DNA from: Bradyrhizobium hipponense
Lineage (GTDB): Bacteria; Pseudomonadota; Alphaproteobacteria; Rhizobiales; Xanthobacteraceae
Direction of reading: 5' to 3'
DNA: 64,000 nt
NCBI RefSeq assembly: GCF_008123965.1
Contig: NZ_VSTH01000041.1
Span: forward strand, 1 to 64,000
Shown piece after piece: positions 52,407-61,807 of this stretch. How positions within the stretch are numbered: position 1 is the first letter of the stretch; each line of letters begins with the position of its first letter. The translations under genes and the position numbers were made by a program. Under the pieces are notes generated by a model, which saw only the letters and a program-made list of their open reading frames with translations, was not told the origin of the DNA and did not search any database.

Positions 52407-53795
52407 ATGGCTGAATTCGACGTCGACCTCTTTGTCATCGGTGGCGGTTCGGGCGGCGTGCGCGCCGCCCGCATCGCGGCGGGATACGGCGCCCGCGTGA
52501 CGGTCGCGGAAGAGTATCGCATGGGCGGCACCTGCGTGATCCGCGGCTGCGTGCCGAAGAAGCTCTTCGTGATCGGCTCGCATGTCCGTCACGAGATCGA
52601 GGACGCCGCCGGTTTCGGCTGGACCATTCCGCCCGCGACCTTCGACTGGCCGACATTGATCGCCAACAAGGACAAGGAGATCGCGCGGCTGGAGGCGGCC
52701 TACACCGCCAATGTCGAGAAGTCCGGCGGGCAGATCGTCAAGAGCCGGGCGCTCATCGAGGACAAGCACACCGTCCGTCTGATCGAGAATGACCGCAAGA
52801 TCACCGCAAAATACATCCTGATCGCAACCGGCGGTGCGCCCAACCATGGCGCCTCGATCCCCGGCATCGAGCATGTCATTTCCTCAAACGAGGCCTTCCA
52901 TCTCAAAAAGCTGCCGAAGCGGATCGTGATCCAGGGCGGCGGCTACATCGCGCTGGAATTCGCCGGCATCTTTGCCGGCTTCGGCTCCGACGTCACCGTG
53001 ATCTATCGCGGCGACAACATCTTGCGCGGCTTCGACGACGACGTGCGCGCTCACGTGCGCGCCGAGATGGAGAAGCAGGGCATCACCATCCTCACCGCCT
53101 GCACGGTGACCAAGGTCGATCGCCATGGCGAGGAATTCACCACCCATCTGTCGAACGGCTCGAGCGTCGCCTCCGATCAGGTGATGTTCGCGATCGGCCG
53201 GCATCCCAACGTCGCCAATCTCGGCCTGGAGAAGGCCGGCGTCGCCATCAATCCGAATAACGGCGGCATCGCGGTCGACCATTTCTCCAAAAGTTCGGTC
53301 GACAGCATCTACGCGATCGGCGACGTCACCCATCGCCACAATCTGACCCCGGTCGCGATCCGCGAGGGGCACGCCTTCGCCGACACCGTGTTCGGCAAGC
53401 GCGAGGTGAGGGTGGATCATTCGACCATCCCGACCGCGGTGTTCTCGCAGCCGGAGGTCGGCACCGTCGGCCTCACCGAGACCGAGGCGCGGGCGCAGTT
53501 TGGCCATGTCGACATCTACAAGACGTCGTTCCGTCCGATCAAGGCGACGATGTCCGGCCGCGACACCCGCGTGCTGATGAAGCTCGTCGTCGACGGCGCG
53601 TCAGATCGCGTGCTCGGCTGCCACATCGTCGGCGATGCCGCCGCCGAGATCATCCAGGCGGTCGCGATCGCCGTGAAGATGAAGGCGACCAAGGCCGACT
53701 TCGACGCTACCTTCGCGCTGCACCCGACCGCCGCCGAAGAGCTCGTCACCATGCGCACTCCGACCGCGCGTCACGTGCGGCAAGCGGCGGAGTAG
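52407..53795 (+). CDS. gor: Glutathione-disulfide reductase
   Basis: A 462-residue flavoprotein reducing oxidised glutathione with NADPH. FAD motif GGGSGGVRAARIA is at about 12-24, the redox disulfide in GGTCVIRGCVPKK at about 44-56, the NADPH Rossmann motif GGGYIALEFAGIFAG at about 175, and the C-terminal HPTAAEE supplies the active-site His of the partner subunit. The CVIRGC form and lack of a mercuric or dihydrolipoyl signature support gor rather than lpd. It completes the rpiA-DUF2059-gor group, which links NADPH-generating and NADPH-using enzymes. Confidence 0.95.
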   Translation: MAEFDVDLFVIGGGSGGVRAARIAAGYGARVTVAEEYRMGGTCVIRGCVPKKLFVIGSHVRHEIEDAAGFGWTIPPATFDWPTLIANKDKEIARLEAAYTANVEKSGGQIVKSRALIEDKHTVRLIENDRKITAKYILIATGGAPNHGASIPGIEHVISSNEAFHLKKLPKRIVIQGGGYIALEFAGIFAGFGSDVTVIYRGDNILRGFDDDVRAHVRAEMEKQGITILTACTVTKVDRHGEEFTTHLSNGSSVASDQVMFAIGRHPNVANLGLEKAGVAINPNNGGIAVDHFSKSSVDSIYAIGDVTHRHNLTPVAIREGHAFADTVFGKREVRVDHSTIPTAVFSQPEVGTVGLTETEARAQFGHVDIYKTSFRPIKATMSGRDTRVLMKLVVDGASDRVLGCHIVGDAAAEIIQAVAIAVKMKATKADFDATFALHPTAAEELVTMRTPTARHVRQAAE

Positions 53796-53829
53796 GGCGC
53801 CACGAGCGCCGCTCGGGCGAGGCTTGCGC

Positions 53830-54969
53830 CTACGCGTACAAATATCCGACCGGCTTGCCTTCGGTGCGCAGGGGACGAATGTCCCTCCGTGTGATGATCT
53901 GAGCGGCCAGGCCGTCGATTTCGTCACGCTGGGTCGGCGTCCAGCTGCGAAGGTTGTTCATGCCTTGCAGAAGGCCGAGCCGGAGGACCTGGGTGTTTTC
54001 ACCGACGCCGACGAGGCTTGTCGCGTTTTTGCCGGCCGTCACCACATCGCCGGCCGTGAGCTCAAAGCTCTCGCCAGCCTTGTTGCTGAATTCGGCGGTG
54101 CCGCGAATGACGCGGTAGATGACGACCTCGCCTTTGGCAAAACAGGCGCCGTCCGCTGCCGTCGACGTGCTCTTCGGCAACAGCGACTGGCCGCGCGGGT
54201 CGGTCGCGATGATATGGCCGGTGACGAGATGACCGCTCGGGATTTCGATGCCGATATCGCGCACGTAAACTGGCGTGGCCGATTTGATCGGACTATCGGA
54301 CAGCGGCTTGAACAGGGCATCCAGCGCCAGCGGATCCTGAAGCCAGAAGCCTGCATTCGCCGGGCGATCATGCAGCGGATGGCTCCAGGCCACCCGCGGC
54401 GTCTCGGCTTCGTCGATCTGATCCGGGCCAACGATTGTCGGGTTCGGAAAGGTCGTCGGATCGGTGATGAAGGCTTCGAGGAATTTGCCGGAGTAGCCCA
54501 TGGAGATCGGATCCGGCACCACCGTCTGCGGCGTCCTCAGGTTCTCTTCGGTCGACAGGCCGGACCAGGTGTAAAACAGCTGGCGGTGGACGATCGCGCT
54601 TTGCAGCATCACTGCGCCTGGGCCAACATTGTAGAAGCGTCCATCGTAGTCGAAGGTGAACGCGCCCGAGGTCACCAGCACGAGCTGAAAGCTACCCGGC
54701 GGAAGATGGAGATGGAAATCGGTGGGGCCGGTGTCCGGGCGATAGATCGGCAGATTCGTCGCGACTTCATGAAGCAGGAAGGTTTCGTTGTTGGCGTGAA
54801 AGCCCGCGTCCGCACGGTTGTAGAGGGCTTGCGGACGATAGGTCGCCTCATACTTCGCATCCCGGTCGCGATCGATCGCGACGAAATCCTGGCTGTTCAG
54901 GCGCAGCGGCGCGCCAGCCGGCCGCGTGAGGCCAGTTGTTTTGAGATCGCCCGCAGCATGCACGTTCAT
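53830..54969 (-). CDS. Bicupin-type protein
   Basis: A 379-residue protein with two cupin-like beta domains. The N-terminal one includes FHLHLPPGSFQLVLVTSGAF at about 85-105, with metal-ligand-like His residues, and the C-terminal one includes KGEVVIYRVIRGTAEF and ELTAGDVVTAG near 300. The arrangement recalls homogentisate/gentisate-type or storage bicupins, but no diagnostic dioxygenase motif lets me name an activity. The ATG at 54969 has GGAGG five bases before it; the open frame further upstream is not coding-like. It is convergent with gor. Confidence 0.75.
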   Translation of the reverse strand: MNVHAAGDLKTTGLTRPAGAPLRLNSQDFVAIDRDRDAKYEATYRPQALYNRADAGFHANNETFLLHEVATNLPIYRPDTGPTDFHLHLPPGSFQLVLVTSGAFTFDYDGRFYNVGPGAVMLQSAIVHRQLFYTWSGLSTEENLRTPQTVVPDPISMGYSGKFLEAFITDPTTFPNPTIVGPDQIDEAETPRVAWSHPLHDRPANAGFWLQDPLALDALFKPLSDSPIKSATPVYVRDIGIEIPSGHLVTGHIIATDPRGQSLLPKSTSTAADGACFAKGEVVIYRVIRGTAEFSNKAGESFELTAGDVVTAGKNATSLVGVGENTQVLRLGLLQGMNNLRSWTPTQRDEIDGLAAQIITRRDIRPLRTEGKPVGYLYA

Positions 54970-55396
54970 GACATCCTCCAATCCGAGCAATCCGCCTAGT
55001 GGGGAGTGCCGCGAGACTCGGGCCTGATGCTGCCCTGCGAATTCTGGGCCAGTTGTGGCGCAGAGCGGCGCATCGATTCGTTTGCCTGCTAGCGGCGGGC
55101 CCCGATTGGAAAAATCGAGATTGCACGGGATGTTAAGTCGGTCGATTCTCCGTGCTGCGTTTGCCTTCCTCGCAAACGCTCGCAGTGAGCCAGAGTTAGC
55201 TTGTCTAATTTGTCGGCAAGCCTCGCCAAGGCGAGTGCAGCGGCGAGCGGATGCGGCGATGGCGGATCGGCCGCGCAGCAGTTGGATTGCGGTCCCGGCC
55301 GGCCTCGATCGGAAGTCGGGCGAGACCAGTCCGCGCATCGATTGACATTTTGTTCATGATTTGTTCTTATGCTGCAACCGTACCTGGGAGGCAGCG
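54970..55396. other. Divergent intergenic region
   Basis: A 427-base gap between the divergent bicupin and 55397 genes. No gene is supported. A small dyad TTAG-5-CTAA (TTAGCTTGTCTAA) at 55196..55208 may be an operator. The ribosome site GGGAGGCAGCG lies at the right end. Confidence 0.5.
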
Positions 55397-55705
55397 ATGG
55401 ACAACCGTATCAACGAAATCCGCAGAACCATTAGGGCGCTCCGCGTCAGCATGCTCGAGGCTGAAGCCATCGTGCGTGAACAGATCAACCGGTATGAGGA
55501 CTGCAGCTTCGTGGCGCAGGAGATCCTCAAGATGCGTTCGGTCATGAGCCTGCTGGCGAGGGAGCGGACCGCGCTCGGCGATGACGAGCCGATTCTCGTC
55601 AACTGCCTGTTCGTCCCGCGGCGCCGTCCGGCGCGAAGCTCGGTTGCTGTGCGTCCCCTGAAGTACGGTCCTGTTTCCGCTCAAGGCCTGGCGGCGAGGA
55701 TCTGA
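55397..55705 (+). CDS. Small conserved helical protein, unknown function
   Basis: A 102-residue cytoplasmic protein. The first 65 residues are predicted to be a long helical hairpin (INEIRRTIRALRVSMLEAEA, then EILKMRSVMSLLARERTAL); the tail is basic (RRRPARSS). GGGAGG precedes the ATG at 55397. I do not recognise a domain. It is convergent with the zinc-ribbon gene and may be a small DNA- or protein-binding factor, which is only a guess from charge. Confidence 0.7.
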   Translation: MDNRINEIRRTIRALRVSMLEAEAIVREQINRYEDCSFVAQEILKMRSVMSLLARERTALGDDEPILVNCLFVPRRRPARSSVAVRPLKYGPVSAQGLAARI

Positions 55706-55720
55706 CGCGGGAAGGGCGGC

Positions 55721-55906
55721 TCATTCGAAGGATTGACGCGAGATCAGCTCGGGCTTGCCCGAGGGACTGTCGGCCCACTTCGCCATGTCCATCGTTCTTG
55801 CGTCCAGGCTTTCGCACCACAAGCAACGGGGCTTTGCACGGCCGTTCTCGGATAGGATAGGGACCAGGCCATGGCCGCAGCCGGGGCAATAGGCGACGTG
55901 GTTCAT
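55721..55906 (-). CDS. Small zinc-ribbon protein
   Basis: A 61-residue protein with two CxxC knuckles, C7/C10 (YCPGCG) and C28/C31 (RCLWCE), separated by 17 residues, which is a rubredoxin-like zinc ribbon. The C-terminus is unstructured. The start at 55906 gives MNHVAYCPG; 55924 would add six basic residues. Function unknown. It is convergent with the small helical gene. Confidence 0.75.
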   Translation of the reverse strand: MNHVAYCPGCGHGLVPILSENGRAKPRCLWCESLDARTMDMAKWADSPSGKPELISRQSFE

Positions 55907-56161
55907 GCGTTTCCTCCGCGACACAACAAGTTGGGAGCGATGTTTTCGTTCCCCAGGCTTGCGCGGGCGCTATGACGGTGCCTGGACGCTGCCTGCGGTT
56001 GCGGCGCGTTCGGATGTCGTCGATGCAGCGATCCGTCGTGACACCGCTGCGAGCTCCAGCGTCGGGTACTGCATCGACGGCCGCATTGCCCAACATGCGT
56101 GCTGAGACGCACACCTGACGGGACGATAGCTCCCGACAACGGATTCCGGGGACCGCGAGCA

Positions 56162-56788
56162 TCAGGCCGAGAGCGGGATGAGAGGCGCAACCTCGCGATC
56201 CTGCGCGTTCTCGCTTGCCGCAAGACCTTGTGCGACGCCGACACGGTCGGCCTCGGGGCGGTTCTGGTTCATCTTGCGCTTGCCTTCGAACCGCACGACG
56301 GGAATGCGCAAACCCACGATTCCGCGCAATTGTGCGGCGATGAAATCGGCGGGGGCGTCATCGACGGCCCAAGGCTTTGCGCGCGAACTTTCGTGCCTGT
56401 TGGTCAGCCGAGTTACCGCCTCAAGCAGGCGCTCCGGCTCGTGGAAGAATTCGACCGGGCCGTAGGCATGCACGGCAACGTAGTTCCAGGTCGGGACGAC
56501 CTTCCCGGTTTCCTGCTTGGTCGCGTACCAGGACGGTGTCACATAGGCGTCGGGACCGCTGAAGATGGCCAGCGCATCTCCGATCGGCGGCAGCTTCCAT
56601 TGCGGGTTGGCCTTGGCCACATGTCCGTACAGCACGCCATGTTCTCCCTCGCTCTCGTCGAGGAAGAGCGGCAGCGGCGTGGCGACCGGACCGTTGGTCG
56701 TAGCCGTCACGAGGCTAGCGAGGCGGGCACCGCGGATGGTGGACCGGATGCTCTCGATATCGTCTTTGAAGGCCGGGGGGATGTACAT
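56162..56788 (-). CDS. PaiB-type FMN-binding negative regulator
   Basis: A 208-residue protein of the PaiB family (flavin-reductase-like split barrel). The opening MYIPPAFKDD is nearly diagnostic, and SWYATKQETGKVVPTWNYVAVH is the central conserved block. PaiB in Bacillus represses sporulation and protease genes, but members in proteobacteria are poorly studied and may be oxidoreductases. It follows the MocR gene on the same strand after 74 bases, so the two are probably transcribed together. Confidence 0.93.
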   Translation of the reverse strand: MYIPPAFKDDIESIRSTIRGARLASLVTATTNGPVATPLPLFLDESEGEHGVLYGHVAKANPQWKLPPIGDALAIFSGPDAYVTPSWYATKQETGKVVPTWNYVAVHAYGPVEFFHEPERLLEAVTRLTNRHESSRAKPWAVDDAPADFIAAQLRGIVGLRIPVVRFEGKRKMNQNRPEADRVGVAQGLAASENAQDREVAPLIPLSA

Positions 56789-56862
56789 GGTGTGTCTCCG
56801 CTCTTGGTCCGGAGATAGCCGAAGCCTGGTCTGGATTAAACGACCAGTTCAGCGAAGTTTTA

Positions 56863-58329
56863 TCAGTCCAGTTCATCGACCGTCTGGGCCAGAAGCTTGC
56901 AGCCGCGTTCGATCTGCGCAGTCTCCAGAGCCGAATAGCCCATGATGAGGCCGACTGGCTCCCGCGACCGCCGAACGCCGACGAACAGCGCGGAGACGGG
57001 ATAGATGCCAACGCCCTTGGCGCGAGCCGCCTTGACCAAGGCATCCTCACGCTTTTGCGGCACGCCGTCGAACCAGGCCACCACGTGCAGGCCTGCGGCC
57101 GTGCCTTCTATCCGGACGCGATCGCCGAAGCGGCGGTGCAACGCATCGACCAGTGCCTGCTGGCGTTCTGCGTTGCGCCGGCGCACGCGCCTGATGTGGC
57201 TGTCATAGGCGCCACTTTCCAGCAACGCGGCGAGGGCGTCCTGCTCGGTGAGCGGCGTGTGCCGGTCCATTATCTGCTTGGCGGCGGCGAATAGGGGTCG
57301 CAGCCCAGCGGGCATGATAAGGTAGCCGATCCGCAAGGTCGGGGAGAGCGTCTTGGAGACGGTCCCGAGATAGATCACGTTGTCGCTGCCCTCCAGCGCA
57401 TGTAGTGGCGGGATCGGCTTGGTATCGTAGCGATACTCGCTATCGTAATCGTCCTCGATCACGTAAGCTTCGGCCTTCCGCGCCCAGGCGAGCAATTGGT
57501 GCCGGCGCCCGATCGGCATGACGCCACCGAGCGGATATTGATGCGATGGCGTCACGTAGGCGAGGCGGGCCTCGACCCCGTCGAGGCGGGCCGTCTCCAG
57601 TCCATCCGCGTCGACCGGGATCGGCACCGTCTCGGCGCCCGTCGCCGCAAAAGTGTGCCGCGCCATCTGGTAGCCGGGATCCTCCATCACGAAGCGGTCG
57701 CCGGCATCGAGCAGCAGGCGCGCACAGATGTCGAGGCCCTGCTGGGAGCCGTTCACGACGACGATCTGATCGACGTCGCAGCGAACGCTTCGCGATCGCC
57801 ACAGATAGCCCTGAAGTGCGGTCCGCAGCCGCAGCGAGCCGCATGGGTCGTCATAGGCCAGCCGCTCGGGCCTGCGCGCCATTGCAGCAATCACGGCCTT
57901 CTTCCATGCCAGTACCGGGAAGTCCGATGCCGAGAGCTCGCCATAGCGGAAGTTCGCGATGAGCCTGTGCGGCGGCTCGGTCCAGCGCGGCGGGTCCTGA
58001 AGCAGCCGCTCGCCGAACGCCGACAGCCGCACCTTGCGCGCCGACGTCCGGGATGAGGCGCGCGCGCGTCCACGGTCGACGACGGTGCGGGCAACGCGCG
58101 GCCGTGCGCCATGGCGCGTCTCGATGAAACCTTCGGCGGCGAGCTGTTCATAGGCCACGGTGACCGTCGAGCGCGCCACGCCCATCTCGCCCGCAAGCGC
58201 CCGCGACGACGGCAGCAACCCGTCGATCCCGTACACCCGCGCCAAAATCTGATTTCTCAGGGCTTCGTAGATCTGGCGCGCGCCCATGCGGCCGGCGCGA
58301 CGTCCGGGATTCGGCTTCATCTGGATCAT
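56863..58329 (-). CDS. MocR/PdxR-type GntR-aminotransferase regulator
   Basis: A 488-residue fusion. The N-terminal GntR winged helix (about 10-80) has LPSSRALAGEMGVARSTVTV and the C-terminal fold-type I aminotransferase domain (about 120-488) has the PLP lysine in GTVSKTLSPTLRIGYL, with EDDYDSEYRY and YVTPSHQYPLGG typical of MocR. Such proteins sense PLP or amino compounds and often activate adjacent genes. Start is placed at 58329, and 58335 or 58320 are equally possible; the long open frame beyond is antisense to the next gene. It lies upstream of the PaiB gene. Confidence 0.92.
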   Translation of the reverse strand: MIQMKPNPGRRAGRMGARQIYEALRNQILARVYGIDGLLPSSRALAGEMGVARSTVTVAYEQLAAEGFIETRHGARPRVARTVVDRGRARASSRTSARKVRLSAFGERLLQDPPRWTEPPHRLIANFRYGELSASDFPVLAWKKAVIAAMARRPERLAYDDPCGSLRLRTALQGYLWRSRSVRCDVDQIVVVNGSQQGLDICARLLLDAGDRFVMEDPGYQMARHTFAATGAETVPIPVDADGLETARLDGVEARLAYVTPSHQYPLGGVMPIGRRHQLLAWARKAEAYVIEDDYDSEYRYDTKPIPPLHALEGSDNVIYLGTVSKTLSPTLRIGYLIMPAGLRPLFAAAKQIMDRHTPLTEQDALAALLESGAYDSHIRRVRRRNAERQQALVDALHRRFGDRVRIEGTAAGLHVVAWFDGVPQKREDALVKAARAKGVGIYPVSALFVGVRRSREPVGLIMGYSALETAQIERGCKLLAQTVDELD

Positions 58330-58379
58330 CCACATTCCAATCCGGCATTCGTCCGAACGGACGGTGCCGGAAGGTGCTT

Positions 58380-58976
58380 CTAATCCCGTTCGCCGAGAGT
58401 TTCGACGTAAGCCTTGCCGTAGGGGTGAAAATGCTCCTTCTTGCCCTGGTCCCAGAGTGCTTTGAGTCCGGGTGCCGTGATGTCCCAATCCGGACGGCAT
58501 TTCCTGCTGACGGCTCGCAGATCCTGGCGGAGTTCTTCGACGGTCGGACGACCGAAGAACCAATAGCCATTGTAGACCTTGTGAATGACAAGGCGGGGTT
58601 CCAGCACGATGACGTGCGGAATCATCGGATTGTGGACCGGATCTGTATATTCGGCGATATCGAGATCCTTCTGAACGATACGCCGCGGATCGGAGAGAAA
58701 AGGCCAGTGCGCACCCACGCCGCTGCGGTACTCGCTGGTCTGGCTGATGGTGTCGGTCGTGATCGTGACCATGCGGCAGTAGCCCACCTCCATCTCCCGA
58801 TGCAGTTGCAGCAACCCTTCGGCCTGCCGTCGATCCTTTGGACAAAAACCGCCGCGACCCAGCACGAGCACCATCGGATCGTCACCCTGCAACTCAGAGA
58901 GCTTTCGATGCTTTCCGGTGTGATCGCTGAGCTCGTAGTCCGGGAAGATGGCTCCCTCTACGATGTCGGTTCGCAT
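58380..58976 (-). CDS. Redoxin (AhpC/TSA-like) protein
   Basis: A 198-residue thioredoxin-fold protein resembling peroxiredoxins. Residues 5-30 have EGAIFPDYELSDHTGKHRKL, and the putative peroxidatic segment is LGRGGFCPKDRRQAEGL, where a cysteine follows FC-P rather than the usual TxxC, so activity is uncertain. The C-terminal part (DWDITAPGLKALWDQGKKEH) is subfamily-specific. GGAGAG precedes the ATG at 58976; an ATG at 59018 overlaps the stop of the upstream gene by four bases. It is co-transcribed with the MOSC-reductase fusion, suggesting a shared role in oxidative or electrophile stress. Confidence 0.85.
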   Translation of the reverse strand: MRTDIVEGAIFPDYELSDHTGKHRKLSELQGDDPMVLVLGRGGFCPKDRRQAEGLLQLHREMEVGYCRMVTITTDTISQTSEYRSGVGAHWPFLSDPRRIVQKDLDIAEYTDPVHNPMIPHVIVLEPRLVIHKVYNGYWFFGRPTVEELRQDLRAVSRKCRPDWDITAPGLKALWDQGKKEHFHPYGKAYVETLGERD

Positions 58977-59014
58977 TTGAATCTCTCCACGGTTGGTGCA
59001 GTTGCGTCGCCTGA

Positions 59015-60775
59015 TCAAAGATCAATCACGATGTCGCCTTCGGGGCGTGAGCAGCAGACCAGGACATTGCCGTCCGCAGGGGCATCGATAGGGTCCGGCC
59101 GATAGCTGACCGTTCCTGCCACGAGCCCGGTCTCGCAGTTGTGGCAGACCCCCGTTCGACACGACCAGCGTACGGGAACGTCGCAGGCCTCGGCCAATTC
59201 GAGCAAGCTTCCATATGATGGCGACCAGCGAACATTGATACCGCTGCGTCCGAACGAAACGTTCGGTCCCGGGCCGGGTGGCCCGACCGGCAGATGCGGC
59301 GGCGTCCGCGACAATGGAGCAATGCCGGGCGTCAGGGACGGCTTCGCGCCGAACAACTCGGTATGGATGCGATCGGGCGCGACGCCTGAGGTCGCAAGGC
59401 CGGAGGTCAGATCGCTCATGAAGGTTGCCGGCCCACAGATATAGAAGTCACTATCGCGCGGTACGTCGAGAGCCTGGAGCACTCGCATATCCAGACGGCC
59501 AGCCGTATCGAAGTCCATGATGGGCCGATCGCCCGGTGTCGGCGCGCTGTAGCAGATGTGGCTGTGGTGGTGAGCCAGTGCACCCAGCAGTCCGCGCGCC
59601 TCGGCCGCAAACGGATGTTCGCGGCCGTTGCGTGTCCCGTGCAGCCACCAGACGTCCCGGGCCGATGCCTGCGCCGCCAGCGCGTGAAGCATCGCGAGCA
59701 CCGGCGTCACGCCGATGCCAGCACTCAACAGCACGACAGGCCGCTCGCCCTGCCGCAGTGTGAAACCTCCGCGCGGCGCACTTGCGTGCACGATGTCGCC
59801 AGCGCGGAGCTCATCGGCGATGAAAACGCTGGCCGCACCGTGCACCTCCCGCTTGACGCTGACACGGTAGCGCGCGGTGCCAGGCTCTCCCGACAACGAA
59901 TAGCTTCGCGTCAGCGCCGGCGCGGAATCCGGCGTCAGCTGCAGCACGACGAACTGCCCGGGCAGAGCCGCAGCAACAGGCTGTCCGTCGGTCGGCTCGA
60001 GCGCGAGCGAGGCCACACTGTCGCTTTCTCGCACCTTGCGCGCTACGCGAAACGGGCGCAATCCGCGCCACGCCGGAGGTGGGCCGGACGCTGCGACAAG
60101 TCCGGGATTTCCCGTTGCCGCACCGTCTTTGCGCTGCTGGGTCAATAGCGCTTCGAACGAATGACGCCAGCCGCTGCTCAGCGCCGGAATGCGCAGCGCG
60201 TGCTCCAGGCGATCACGGGGATGTCCCGGCGTGTAAAGCAGCGCGTTGATCTCGACCACGCTCATGCGCTCGGGCCCCGATGCGACCTGCGTGATCTCGT
60301 CGCCGGCCTGTACCTGCCCTTCCTCGATCACACGAAAATAGAACCCGGGCCTGCCGTGCTTGACGAGCAGGGCCGCCATTTCCGGCTCGTTCAAGCGGAT
60401 GCCGAGGCGGTAACAGGTCACGCGTGGCTGCGTCACCTCGAGCACGGCGTTTCCGATCCGGTAGCGGTCCCCGATGCAAACCTCCGCGTCCGCGAGGCCC
60501 TCGACGGTGAAATTCTCGCCAAATTGCCCGTAAGCAAGGTCCGTTCGACCCAATTGCCTCTGCCAGTACCGGTAAGACTCGTCCTGATAGACGAAGACGG
60601 CGCGGTGTTCGCCGCCGTGCCCCGCCACATCGCCTTGGCCGTCGCCGTCGATGTTGAGCCGGCGCGCCATGCGCGGGCCTTCGACCGGTGCTTTCCAGAT
60701 GCCGGTATGAACGGTCCTGCCTTGCCACGTCACGTCCCGCGGCAAGCCGACATTGACTGAAAGCAGACGGGCCAT
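59015..60775 (-). CDS. MOSC - FAD/NAD reductase - 2Fe-2S ferredoxin fusion
   Basis: A 586-residue three-part protein. Residues about 1-215 are a MOSC domain (GDGQGDVAGHGGEHRAVF and CYRLGIRLNEPEM with the likely molybdenum-ligand cysteine). Residues about 240-470 are a ferredoxin-reductase module with FAD motif RSYSLSG and NAD motif SAGIGVTPVLAM. The last 85 residues are a plant-type 2Fe-2S domain, C-x4-C-x2-C (CRTGVCHNC) plus a final cysteine in LVCCSRPEG. It is an electron-transfer chain in one polypeptide and may reduce N-hydroxylated or related substrates at the MOSC site, as in YiiM/mARC-type systems (inferred). It overlaps the redoxin region. Confidence 0.93.
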   Translation of the reverse strand: MARLLSVNVGLPRDVTWQGRTVHTGIWKAPVEGPRMARRLNIDGDGQGDVAGHGGEHRAVFVYQDESYRYWQRQLGRTDLAYGQFGENFTVEGLADAEVCIGDRYRIGNAVLEVTQPRVTCYRLGIRLNEPEMAALLVKHGRPGFYFRVIEEGQVQAGDEITQVASGPERMSVVEINALLYTPGHPRDRLEHALRIPALSSGWRHSFEALLTQQRKDGAATGNPGLVAASGPPPAWRGLRPFRVARKVRESDSVASLALEPTDGQPVAAALPGQFVVLQLTPDSAPALTRSYSLSGEPGTARYRVSVKREVHGAASVFIADELRAGDIVHASAPRGGFTLRQGERPVVLLSAGIGVTPVLAMLHALAAQASARDVWWLHGTRNGREHPFAAEARGLLGALAHHHSHICYSAPTPGDRPIMDFDTAGRLDMRVLQALDVPRDSDFYICGPATFMSDLTSGLATSGVAPDRIHTELFGAKPSLTPGIAPLSRTPPHLPVGPPGPGPNVSFGRSGINVRWSPSYGSLLELAEACDVPVRWSCRTGVCHNCETGLVAGTVSYRPDPIDAPADGNVLVCCSRPEGDIVIDL

Positions 60776-61037
60776 GATGTTTCCCCCGGTGCTGATCACG
60801 TGAATTGCGAACCGCTGTCGCGAGCGACTTGCGCGTTGATCGTCGCCCGCAGCCTAATCTGCACCCAAACCGTATCGCTAGCTCGTTAGCCCTTGTTAGA
60901 CGTTGCTAGGGCAGCCTTGCCGCTGGAATTCTGGGTCATCAGATGTAGGCGGCAGGGTGTATCTTCCGTCCCGGGAGCGTCGGTTTCAATGGCGTTCCGC
61001 GGTCGCGAGATGACAGAAGCCAGAATCGGAGATGGAG

Positions 61038-61418
61038 ATGGACGATCGAGCCATATCGGCGGCGCTCAGGCGTCATTGGGAAGCCTCCGACGCAAACGAT
61101 TTCGAGGCCGAGCACAACCTCTATCGCGAGGACGCGGTGCTCGATTATCCGCAATCTGGCGAGCGCATCCACGGCCGGAGGAAGATTCAGGAGAGCCGCT
61201 TCGTACAGCCCAACAAGAAGCGCTTCACGGTCCGGCGCATTGTCGGCGGCGGCGATCTCTGGATTACCGAGCTCGTCCTGTCCTATGACGGCGTGCCGTC
61301 TTACGTCGTGAGCATCATGGAATTCCGCGATGGACTTGTTGCTCACGAAACCCAATATTTCGGCGATCGGTTCGATCCGGGGCCTTCGCGTGCGCATCTG
61401 GTCGAGCGGGTGGGGTAG
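61038..61418 (+). CDS. NTF2-like (SnoaL-type) protein
   Basis: A 126-residue small alpha+beta cone-fold protein. The segment RHWEASDANDFEAEHNLYRE through DAVLDYPQSGERIHGR is typical of SnoaL-like ketosteroid-isomerase relatives. Such proteins are isomerases, lyases or binding modules and the sequence does not decide. The ATG at 61038 is chosen because GGAG lies six bases before it, whereas the ATG six bases earlier is too close. It is divergent from the MOSC fusion gene. Confidence 0.85.
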   Translation: MDDRAISAALRRHWEASDANDFEAEHNLYREDAVLDYPQSGERIHGRRKIQESRFVQPNKKRFTVRRIVGGGDLWITELVLSYDGVPSYVVSIMEFRDGLVAHETQYFGDRFDPGPSRAHLVERVG

Positions 61419-61807
61419 ATCGCTTCGGTGTCCCCGCGCCCGGGAATGCAAATTGAGGGAGCCGCGCTCGCAATGACGGTGTTGAAGCAGTCAAGAATAA
61501 TATCTCAGCACCTTCGCCGGGACGATCGCGAGGATCTTGCCGCATTCCGCAACATGGAACCGATGCGGCCGCTGGTCGCACTATGGCCGCCTTGATTCCG
61601 ACAGACCCATCTTTATGTGTGGAGCGAACAAGAATCCGGGCCCCTCTGGCGAGGCCGCCGACGATGTCGGTAAACCTCGTGATGTCGGATGACCTGTCCC
61701 GCGCGAATGCGATGGATCGGCCGATCGTCGGGCCTAGCCTGTCTCTCCGACCCAATCGTCCCCATCGCAGCTCCGCGCGGCCATTTGCGCAAGATAAGGG
61801 AGCAACG
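61419..61807. other. Intergenic gap before TerB-like gene
   Basis: A 389-base gap. No complete gene is supported. A minus-strand open frame around 61494..61560 reads like a short protein tail (ending AKVLRYYS) but has no start codon. The right end supplies AAGGGAGCAACG as ribosome site for 61808. Confidence 0.5.

Noticed and set aside
58336..58845. Upstream extension of the MocR frame
   Set aside because: It is antisense to the redoxin gene and has no family likeness.
61494..61560. Short minus-strand protein-like tail ending AKVLRYYS
   Set aside because: It is bounded upstream by a stop with no usable start codon; too short to be a gene on its own.
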